This document shows, piece after piece, positions 1 through 5,084 of a DNA stretch of 6,378 nt. The position numbers were made by a program, and so were the translations under genes. Each line of letters starts with the position of its first letter. The first letter of the stretch is position 1. The notes under the pieces were generated by a model. It was given only the letters and a program-made list of their open reading frames with translations. It had not been told where the DNA came from and did no database searches. The DNA comes from Chloroflexota bacterium (GTDB lineage Bacteria > Chloroflexota > UBA5177 > JANWHV01): contig JAICHN010000302.1 of NCBI GenBank assembly GCA_025924845.1, forward strand, positions 1 through 6,378, given 5' to 3'.

Positions 1-395
1 AGTTTGTGCAGCACCTCTTTGTCGCCTTGCCGGCGCGGATAGACGAACTGCCAGTGCCGACCATCGCGCGTAGCGATGACCAGGACCGGGTCGATCAGGG
101 ATCCTTTGCTCGCCTGATAGAACTTGCGCACGGTCGCGGCGGCGGGAACGGTATCGCCCGGCGCCGTGACATAGACCACGGTGACGCCGTCGCGTTCGGC
201 GATCATCTGGGCGGACGCGACGCCGTTGCCGGCAATCGCGGGTACGTTGATTGCGCCCCGATCCGCCGCGAAGTCCAGGTTCTCGACGAAAAGCTCACGT
301 AACGCCTGCTCGCGCTGCTGAGCATTTCCGGCCGTGAACAGCTTCTCGACCGCCTGATCGATATCGTTCCGCTCGCCGATGATCGCTGTCGACAC
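1..395 (-). CDS. Eco57I-type (type IIG-like) DNA methyltransferase, second paralogous copy, N-terminal part only
   Basis: The frame opens at a GTG (bases 395-393) and stays open for 131 codons to the window edge, so the gene is cut by the window and not necessarily truncated. The protein begins MSTAIIGERNDIDQAVEKLF and ends in QGDKEVLHK. Aligned by hand without gaps to the complete paralogue at 734..3778 it differs at about 27 of 131 positions (about 79% identity). Only the N-terminal alpha/beta domain is visible; the methyltransferase motifs would lie beyond base 1. The start is supported by GGGGAGG seven bases upstream and by the matching GTG in the paralogue. By homology it should be an N6-adenine DNA methyltransferase, possibly with an endonuclease domain. 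Whether the rest is intact, and whether it recognises another target, cannot be seen. It lies in the same orientation downstream of the complete copy. Confidence 0.85.
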   Translation of the reverse strand, partial: MSTAIIGERNDIDQAVEKLFTAGNAQQREQALRELFVENLDFAADRGAINVPAIAGNGVASAQMIAERDGVTVVYVTAPGDTVPAAATVRKFYQASKGSLIDPVLVIATRDGRHWQFVYPRRQGDKEVLHK

Positions 396-402
396 GTGCT
401 GA

Positions 403-409
403 CCTCCCC
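403..409 (-). promoter_or_regulatory. Ribosome binding site of the second Eco57I-type copy
   Basis: On the minus strand the sequence reads GGGGAGG, then seven bases, then GTG at 395. This strong Shine-Dalgarno match fixes the GTG start. The seven bases between site and start (TCAGCAC) are identical in the other copy. Confidence 0.75.
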
Positions 410-438
410 GCCGCGCCCGATTTGGCGTGAGCCGTAGC

Positions 439-444
439 TATATA
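439..444 (-). promoter_or_regulatory. Possible -10 element (TATATA) for the second copy
   Basis: TATATA lies 44 bases upstream of the GTG at 395, inside the palindrome CTATATAG and in otherwise GC-rich sequence. Seventeen bases further upstream is GTCTTC, a poor -35 match. The inverted repeat at 470-502 lies just beyond, where an activator could sit. The aligned bases in the other copy (3822-3827) read TACGGC on the minus strand, so this element is not shared. Promoter activity is inferred. Confidence 0.3.
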
Positions 445-469
445 GAGCCCCGAGGTTTCGCGAAGACAT

Positions 470-502
470 GGAAGCAACTATGGGCAAGGTGCTTTTGCTT
501 CC
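470..502. promoter_or_regulatory. Conserved inverted repeat in the leader of the second copy (candidate operator)
   Basis: GGAAGCAA (470-477) and TTGCTTCC (495-502) are perfect reverse complements separated by 17 bases. The same pair occurs in the leader of the complete copy at 3853-3883. In both cases the near edge lies 75 bases upstream of the GTG. Conservation of arms and distance between diverged copies points to a functional site, such as an operator for a regulator of the modification genes or a leader hairpin. No regulator gene is present in the window, so the binding partner is unknown. Confidence 0.5.
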
Positions 503-570
503 TGCATGATAGCAATGAGGGGCCGCGGTGTGTCGCTATGAGACTCAATATCACGGGTTTAACCGCGTAA

Positions 571-637
571 CTGGGAGCGCGAGCGTCTCGCTCGTCCTCG
601 TGGGCGACGGGGACGAGCAAGATGCTCGCGCTCCCAG
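571..637. repeat. Long hairpin repeat, 67 bases, near-perfect palindrome
   Basis: The arms 571-597 and 611-637 match as reverse complements over 27 bases with two mismatches. Each mismatch becomes a G-U wobble on one strand or the other. Pairing can continue inward to 601/607, leaving a five-base loop (GGGCG). The outer arm starts CTGGGAGCGCGAGC. Each arm contains a small inverted repeat of its own (GCGAG/CTCGC in the left arm, GAGC/GCTC in the right), so a cloverleaf fold is also possible. It lies between the stop of the complete Eco57I-type gene and the leader of the next copy. No T-run follows on either strand, so a standard intrinsic terminator is unlikely. A dispersed REP-like or MITE-like element, or an RNA-stabilising 3' structure, fits better. 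Confidence 0.7.
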
Positions 638-733
638 GACGATCGCGCCGTAGCCGTCGTTCATGCCGATTCGCCAACAGTATCACTCTTGAGGCGAGCA
701 GGGAGAGTGGATCAGTGTCGGCATGGAGGATAT

Positions 734-3700
734 TCATGTCAGCCCAAACAATTGAGCTGCCTGATGGTCAATCAACACCTGGATCGCAGCCAAATCCGCC
801 AGGGTCTTTGTCGAGAGAGGTAAGGTGCCGGCCGCGTATATCGCTTGTATCGCGCCCACCAATGCCTCCATACCCCTTAATTCCTCCAGGGAAGGGATGG
901 GGATCGGCAATCGATTTACGATGGCGATTTTTACCTGGGCGAGTCTCTTTCCCTCCTCCTGTGTCATCGCTCGGTATAGGCCGCGCATGATTGCGGAGTT
1001 CAGAATGCCAAGGAGATAGCTGTAGCTGATATGGAGCGCGCGCGCCTCTGCCGTGAGGAGAAGCGTATGGACGGTATTGTCCGTATAGATCGGTGTACCG
1101 TTCTGCTTGATGTACCCCACGAACGGCTCATCCTCGGTCTGCCGTAGAAGCAGGCGCTCCGGTACATGGTGATTTTCGATCGGGCCACGGAAACGCCAGT
1201 ATTCACCCTTGCCGGACGGCCTGCCCCCGCGGCCGATTCCCTTTCGCTTGGGGTTTGGCTGGTAATGCACATCGACGAAGAAAAATCTTGAGCTTGGATT
1301 GTCCCACCAGTGCCAATAGCGGAGTATCTGGGTGCCCTGGAGCAACCTGGGCAACATCGCTCCGGCTGGTGACGTCCTAAAGAAGAGTTTACTCCGCACA
1401 TTCCCGGTATCAATGCCGGTATCTTGGGCAGGAGCAATATCCTCGAGAGGAAGGTATCGCCGGCCGCGCGGTTTGGCGGGTGTGGAGGCTACGAGAATCT
1501 CGCCAAATAACCTACGATTTACAGCTGTGGGTTCAAAGAATAGGTGGCCAAATGCTTCTACGTACTCGGTCCTGGGGATCGTCATGCGTAGGCGAGCAAT
1601 CTCTTTGGCCTCCGTGACCGAGTTGATACTTCCCGATCGCAAATTGATGAAGCTTATTAATTCATCTTTTGCTAAGGGGGGCGACTTCTGAGCAACCAAG
1701 ATAGCCGAATATACCGTAGCCGTGAATACAGCCGCGGATAGGGGAATCAGATAGAGCAGCCGCTTATCGAGTAGATAGTGCCTGGTGGACTGCATAGAGG
1801 AGTTGGTCATGAAGGTGTTGGGTGTAATCGCGGCTAGGATCCCACCATCTTTAAGAAGCGAGAAGCCGCGATGGAGAAAGAAAATGTACAAATCAGCGTA
1901 AAAGCCGTAGGCGCCGCGTAGATTTTCCCCATACGCCATGAATTGCGCTCTTTGATCCCCGGGCACGCGATTGGCCGATAGGTAGGGAGGATTCATTATA
2001 ACAATGTCGAACCCGCCCGCCGCGAACACCTCGGCGAACTCCGCCGCCCAATCGAAGCCGCTCACGGTGGACCGACCTGGGCGAGTCCATTGAACAGGGC
2101 GCGTCCGCAACTCCTCTACCTGACGCCGTTCCTGATCCTTCTCGACGCCGCAAGCAACCCCGTAGCGGGCTTTTGCCTCGCAAAATAGCGGGATCAATTG
2201 GTCGCGCGCCGCACCTTGCCCGATGCCTACCGGAGATGGGGCGCTGAGCGAATCGCCGATCCTGATCTTGAAGTCCAGGTTCGGCAGCGGCGGCGGACCG
2301 GCGCCCTCAAAGTCCACGATCAGGGAGAGCCACAAACGGAGGCGGGCAATATTCACCGCGATCGGATCGATATCCACGCCATACAGGTTTTCCTGAACGA
2401 TCGCCGGTTTCCGATCGTAGACCTGCCTGGGTCCAACGTTACGTGCCATGAAGAGGCAGGTGCGCAAAGCAAGCAACTCCTGCAACATGGCGAGCAGGTA
2501 GGCGCCACTGCCGCAAGCGGGGTCGCAGACACGAATCCGCTCCAGTGCCCTATACATTGCCTTCGGGTGTTGTAGGCCCGCGGCGTCGTGATCGTCAACA
2601 AACCTGGCGATCTGCTCCGTTGTCTCGCCCGGTACGTTGTGCGTAAAGTAGCCCTTCAACGCCTCCTTTCCCATGAAGGAGACGATGGGGCGCGGCGTAT
2701 AGTAGGAGCCGGACTCGTGCCGGCCGGTGACCAGTTCCTCGAAGACTTTGCCCAGCATTTCGGGGTCAACCGCGACTTCGACTTCGTACGGCGTGCTTTC
2801 GGTAATGGTGAAGTTGTATCTCTCAAAAAGACCAATAATGATGCTCTTGATTGCCGTGTCTTCCACGTCAACGCCGGGGTGCTGGTCGAGATCGTCCTCG
2901 GCGAAGAGACCGCCATTGAGGAACGGCACGCGGCCGATCAGCGGCTCAAGATACGAGGTCGCGAGGTCCGTGGCTCGATCGTTACTGAGGGCCACGAAGA
3001 ATAGTTGGCGCAAACGAGTGCGGTAGAACGTGCCGCCCGCGCCGACGGCAGCGCCGTCATAATCGTGCCAGAGCCTGGACAGGTAATCCTCGCTGCCGCC
3101 AAACGTCAGGCAGCCCTTCCGCTGTAAGAAATAGAGGAACATCAGGCGATTGAAGAGGATCTGGCAGAAGAGGCGCCGATCTTCGGCGTGGTCGAAGCCG
3201 CGAATACGCGGCATCACTTCCTCATGGAAGACGCGCTTGTAGTCCTTAAAGAATGCCTTGGTGACCGTTTCCACATTGTAGAGATCTTCAAGTGCCTGAC
3301 GGATACCCATAGTTTGCGCGTGGGCGGAAAACTCCGCCAGCCGCTGGACAAAGGCCCGACGCGGCTGCCCACACTGCACCGAGAGCTTATGCAGCACCTC
3401 TTTGTCACCTTGCCGGCGCGGATAGACGAACTGCCAATGCCGACCGTCGCGCGTGCCGCGGACCAGGATCGGGTCGATCAGGGTTTCTTTACTTGCCTGA
3501 TAGAACTTGCGGACAGCCGAAGCGGTGGAAATGATGTCGCCCAGCGCCGTAACGTAGACCACGGTGACGCCGTCGCGTTTGGCGATAATCTGGGCGGACG
3601 CGACGCCGTTGCCGTCGATCGCCCCAAGCGGAATCGCGCCCCGATCTGGCGCGAAGTCCAGGTTCTCGACCAAAAGCGCGCGTAATGCCTGCTCACGCTG

Positions 3701-3778
3701 TTGGAGGTTTCCGGCCTTGAACAGCTGCTCGACCGCCCGATCGATATCGTTCCGCTCGCCAATGATCGAAGTCGGCAC
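734..3778 (-). CDS. Eco57I-type (type IIG-like) N6-adenine DNA methyltransferase / restriction-modification protein, complete
   Basis: This 1014-residue protein starts at GTG 3778, with AGGAAGG seven bases upstream, and ends at TGA 734-736. Its gamma-class methyltransferase motifs appear in order: motif X around GSYYTP (357-362), motif I DPACGSG (419-425, SAM binding), acidic motif GVDIDP (467-472), GDS (508-510), catalytic NPPY (596-599), and GGILAAITPNTFM (645-657). The stretch before NPPY (FDWAAEF...GGFDIVIMNPPY) is typical of Eco57I/type IIG enzymes. Residues 1-140 form an alpha/beta domain. Residues 155-225 are helical (NVETVTKAFF, FNRLMFLYFLQRKG). Residues from about 660 to the end resemble a TaqI-type target-recognition domain (TEDEPFVGYIKQNG; YLLGILNS; NRLPIPIP). 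It should transfer a methyl group from SAM to adenine in a specific DNA site. I cannot point to a convincing PD-(D/E)XK nuclease motif, so it may be a restriction-modification fusion or a solitary methyltransferase. Its C-terminal half is AT-richer than its N-terminal half. A partial paralogue follows downstream. Confidence 0.9.
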   Translation of the reverse strand: MPTSIIGERNDIDRAVEQLFKAGNLQQREQALRALLVENLDFAPDRGAIPLGAIDGNGVASAQIIAKRDGVTVVYVTALGDIISTASAVRKFYQASKETLIDPILVRGTRDGRHWQFVYPRRQGDKEVLHKLSVQCGQPRRAFVQRLAEFSAHAQTMGIRQALEDLYNVETVTKAFFKDYKRVFHEEVMPRIRGFDHAEDRRLFCQILFNRLMFLYFLQRKGCLTFGGSEDYLSRLWHDYDGAAVGAGGTFYRTRLRQLFFVALSNDRATDLATSYLEPLIGRVPFLNGGLFAEDDLDQHPGVDVEDTAIKSIIIGLFERYNFTITESTPYEVEVAVDPEMLGKVFEELVTGRHESGSYYTPRPIVSFMGKEALKGYFTHNVPGETTEQIARFVDDHDAAGLQHPKAMYRALERIRVCDPACGSGAYLLAMLQELLALRTCLFMARNVGPRQVYDRKPAIVQENLYGVDIDPIAVNIARLRLWLSLIVDFEGAGPPPLPNLDFKIRIGDSLSAPSPVGIGQGAARDQLIPLFCEAKARYGVACGVEKDQERRQVEELRTRPVQWTRPGRSTVSGFDWAAEFAEVFAAGGFDIVIMNPPYLSANRVPGDQRAQFMAYGENLRGAYGFYADLYIFFLHRGFSLLKDGGILAAITPNTFMTNSSMQSTRHYLLDKRLLYLIPLSAAVFTATVYSAILVAQKSPPLAKDELISFINLRSGSINSVTEAKEIARLRMTIPRTEYVEAFGHLFFEPTAVNRRLFGEILVASTPAKPRGRRYLPLEDIAPAQDTGIDTGNVRSKLFFRTSPAGAMLPRLLQGTQILRYWHWWDNPSSRFFFVDVHYQPNPKRKGIGRGGRPSGKGEYWRFRGPIENHHVPERLLLRQTEDEPFVGYIKQNGTPIYTDNTVHTLLLTAEARALHISYSYLLGILNSAIMRGLYRAMTQEEGKRLAQVKIAIVNRLPIPIPSLEELRGMEALVGAIQAIYAAGTLPLSTKTLADLAAIQVLIDHQAAQLFGLT

Positions 3779-3785
3779 GTGCTGA

Positions 3786-3792
3786 CCTTCCT
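3786..3792 (-). promoter_or_regulatory. Ribosome binding site of the complete Eco57I-type gene
   Basis: On the minus strand AGGAAGG is followed by seven bases (TCAGCAC) and the GTG at 3778. It matches position for position the site in front of the second copy, supporting the GTG start in both genes. Confidence 0.7.
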
Positions 3793-3852
3793 GCCCCGCC
3801 CGACTTGACGTGGGCCTGCGCGCCGTAGAGCTCCGACGTTTCGCGAGGAAAT

Positions 3853-3883
3853 GGAAGCAACCATGGGCAAGGCGCTTGCTTCC
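3853..3883. promoter_or_regulatory. Conserved inverted repeat in the leader of the complete copy (candidate operator)
   Basis: GGAAGCAA (3853-3860) and TTGCTTCC (3876-3883) are perfect reverse complements separated by 15 bases. The near arm is 75 bases upstream of GTG 3778, exactly as in the other copy. The spacer is two bases shorter than in the other copy and contains the palindrome CCATGG. It lies between the stop of the small methyltransferase (3936) and this gene, so it could also fold in a read-through transcript. The function is inferred from conservation alone. Confidence 0.5.
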
Positions 3884-3935
3884 CGCATGATAACCATGAA
3901 GGGAGCGCGGGGGGATAGCCGTTTCTTACTTCAGC

Positions 3936-4766
3936 TCAATCGCCGGCGGAGCGTCGGGCGATGGCCAGGAGATGGGCGCTCGCTCCCAGCAAGCCGGGGT
4001 CATCCGCCAGGTCATAGTTCAGGTCGGCCCAGGCATCCCAGGCGGGACCCTGCAAGGCGCACACCCGCTCCTCAACCCCGTCCAGAATCCCCTCGGCCGC
4101 CAGGAGACGCGGCACGTCGAAGCCCGCGGCTTGCAGCAGTGGAGCGACCTCGTCGGGGCGCGCATAGTAGGCATGGGGAAGATCCTCGCCGGACGGTTCC
4201 GGCAGGACGCCGAACTCAAGCAGCGCCTCGTAGGCTTCGGCCTCACGGATCAGCAACCGCGGATCGGTGCGCGCCAGCCGGCGCAGCGGTGCATACCGGG
4301 TGATAAAGGCCGCCGCCAGCGTACCGGCGGGCGCCAACACGCGACGGCACTCCCGCAAAGCCCGCGCACGATCCGCTTCCCCGGGCAAATGGTAGAGGGG
4401 GCCGAGCAGGAGCACCGCGTCAAAGGAACCGTTGTCAAAACGCGACAGATCGGTGGCCGAGCCCTCGACTAGGGCGGTTAGACGAACTCTCCGATCCGCC
4501 GCATGGTCACGCGCGCGCTCAAGCATCCTGGGTGAGATATCAAGGAGGGTCACGTCATGGCCGATGCCGGCCAGCGCCACGGCGTAGCGGCCTGGGCCGC
4601 CCCCGACATCCAGAACGCGCGCTCGCGCCGGCAAGGTGTCGCGCAGCGCACGGAGGGTCACCCCATACTCGATCCGATGCCGAGCCAGGCGATACCATTC
4701 ACGGTCCACCTGGCTGTCGTAGTAGGCGGCGACCTCGGCGAACGGGTCCGCCGGTCTTTCCTCCAC
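3936..4766 (-). CDS. Class I SAM-dependent methyltransferase, substrate unknown
   Basis: From GTG 4766 this encodes 276 residues; the in-frame ATG at 4781 would add five. I prefer 4766 because GGAGG lies six bases upstream of that GTG, while the ATG has no Shine-Dalgarno-like sequence. Counting residues from the ATG, the SAM-binding motif I is VLDVGGGPGRYA (56-67), the ribose-binding acidic residue is in LLDIS (D81), and the later strand is SFDAVLLLGPLYHL (119-132). The N-terminal YYDSQVDREWYRLARHRIEY and the later HAYYARPDEVAPLLQAAGF are typical of small soluble methyltransferases acting on small molecules or metabolites. No NPPY-type catalytic motif is present, so it is not an amino-type DNA methyltransferase. 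It lies 157 bases upstream of the complete Eco57I-type gene on the same strand. That gap has its own leader, so a shared operon is possible but not shown. Confidence 0.85.
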   Translation of the reverse strand: MEERPADPFAEVAAYYDSQVDREWYRLARHRIEYGVTLRALRDTLPARARVLDVGGGPGRYAVALAGIGHDVTLLDISPRMLERARDHAADRRVRLTALVEGSATDLSRFDNGSFDAVLLLGPLYHLPGEADRARALRECRRVLAPAGTLAAAFITRYAPLRRLARTDPRLLIREAEAYEALLEFGVLPEPSGEDLPHAYYARPDEVAPLLQAAGFDVPRLLAAEGILDGVEERVCALQGPAWDAWADLNYDLADDPGLLGASAHLLAIARRSAGD

Positions 4767-4849
4767 TTCCCACCTCCGCATTTAAGCGTAGCAGATTGCC
4801 CTTCGGCCTCCGGCCGGGACAGGGCGTGCGGCACGACTCCTGCATCACC

Positions 4850-4880
4850 GATCGGACCGATCTGTCTGATCGGTCCGATC
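4850..4880. repeat. Perfect 13+13 base palindrome with 9-base internal period
   Basis: GATCGGACCGATC (4850-4862) and GATCGGTCCGATC (4868-4880) are exact reverse complements around a five-base loop (TGTCT). The segment also repeats GATC every nine bases, at 4850, 4859, 4868 and 4877. It lies upstream of both divergent genes, so a terminator role is unlikely. It could be a binding site for a dimeric regulator, a dispersed palindromic repeat, or a cluster of four GATC methylation sites. Confidence 0.7.
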
Positions 4881-5033
4881 CGCGAGGGGCGTCGCCGAGG
4901 GCGCGATTGCTGAACCGAGGCGATTGTAGGACACTGTACCCATGAGCGCACAGCGATCTGCTTTGGCCGCGAACAACCTTCCGCGCACCTATTGACGGCT
5001 GCCGGATTTATCGGTGCGGGGATGTGGGTGCAT

Positions 5034-5053
5034 GGCCGGCGCGACCGCCGGCC
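5034..5053. repeat. GC-rich hairpin in the queG leader
   Basis: GGCCGGCG (5034-5041) and CGCCGGCC (5046-5053) are perfect reverse complements with a four-base loop (CGAC). The hairpin ends 20 bases before the queG ribosome binding site. In RNA it would be a very stable stem in the 5' leader, possibly affecting translation or transcript stability. No T-run follows and no known riboswitch is recognisable. Confidence 0.55.
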
Positions 5054-5073
5054 CTGGTATGACTCGCGGCATC

Positions 5074-5080
5074 GGGAGGA
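5074..5080 (+). promoter_or_regulatory. Ribosome binding site of queG
   Basis: GGGAGGA lies four bases before GTG 5085, supporting that start. An ATG at 5081 touches the site but is in another frame and too close to it. GTG 5091 is in frame but further away, and it would remove only two residues. Confidence 0.65.
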
Positions 5081-5084
5081 ATGA

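Larger units (their letters stand above)
1..528. repeat. Direct repeat unit, left copy (matches 3384..3910)
   Basis: This is the left partner of the duplicated segment. It holds the 5' part of the second Eco57I-type gene and its leader, and it may continue past base 1. Similarity ends about 43 bases before the long hairpin begins, so the hairpin is not part of the shared unit. Confidence 0.85.
396..733. other. Intergenic region between the two Eco57I-type copies
   Basis: This 338-base gap has three parts. Bases 396 to about 528 are the leader shared with the complete copy: ribosome binding site, possible -10 and inverted repeat. Bases 571-637 are the long hairpin. Bases 638-733, directly after the TGA of the complete gene, show no recognisable feature. 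Open frames that cross this gap on either strand run through the hairpin and look non-coding. Confidence 0.6.
3384..3910. repeat. Direct repeat unit, right copy (matches 1..528)
   Basis: Bases 3384-3910 align with 1-528 at an offset of 3383, falling to 3381 after a two-base indel in the inverted-repeat spacer. The match covers the first 131 codons of the gene and the non-coding leader. The 74 bases between start codon and inverted repeat align without gaps with about 17 differences. Similarity ends about 26 bases before the stop of the small methyltransferase. The divergence implies an old tandem duplication or joint acquisition of two related units. Confidence 0.85.
4782..5084. other. Divergent intergenic region between the small methyltransferase and queG
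   Basis: These 303 bases must hold the promoters of two divergent genes. They contain a short CGGCC/GGCCG inverted repeat (near 4804-4816), the 9-base-period palindrome at 4850-4880, the GC hairpin at 5034-5053 and the queG ribosome binding site. I found no convincing -35/-10 pair; TTGACG near 4992 lacks a good -10 at the right distance. Open frames crossing it are long only because of the high GC content. Confidence 0.5.

Noticed and set aside
571..637. Intrinsic terminator
   Set aside because: The stem is strong, but no T-run follows on either strand, and the length and internal symmetry are unlike ordinary terminators.
438..737. Minus-strand open frame of 99 codons between the two Eco57I-type copies
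   Set aside because: It reads through the long hairpin and the shared leader, has no recognisable domain, and starts on the stop of the upstream gene without its own clear ribosome binding site.
3188..3685. Plus-strand open frame antisense to the N-terminal coding region, with a similar frame at 6..302
   Set aside because: Both begin MQHLFV and look conserved, but the similarity follows from the duplicated minus-strand genes. The true coding frame is the opposite strand.
734..3778. Assignment of the locus to BREX (PglX) or DISARM
   Set aside because: The methyltransferase is of the broad Eco57I type, but no BrxA/B/C, PglZ, Lon-like, DrmA, DrmB or helicase gene is in the window. The flanking genes are a small-molecule-type methyltransferase, queG and an SDR.
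3851..4303. Plus-strand frame starting MEATMGKALASRM inside the inverted repeat
   Set aside because: It runs antisense to the small methyltransferase, is rich in Arg/Pro/Gly from GC-rich shadow codons, and its start lies within the palindrome. The equivalent start at 469 in the other leader hits a stop soon after.
4850..4880. Short CRISPR-like array
   Set aside because: The period is only nine bases, without spacers of usual length and without cas genes nearby.
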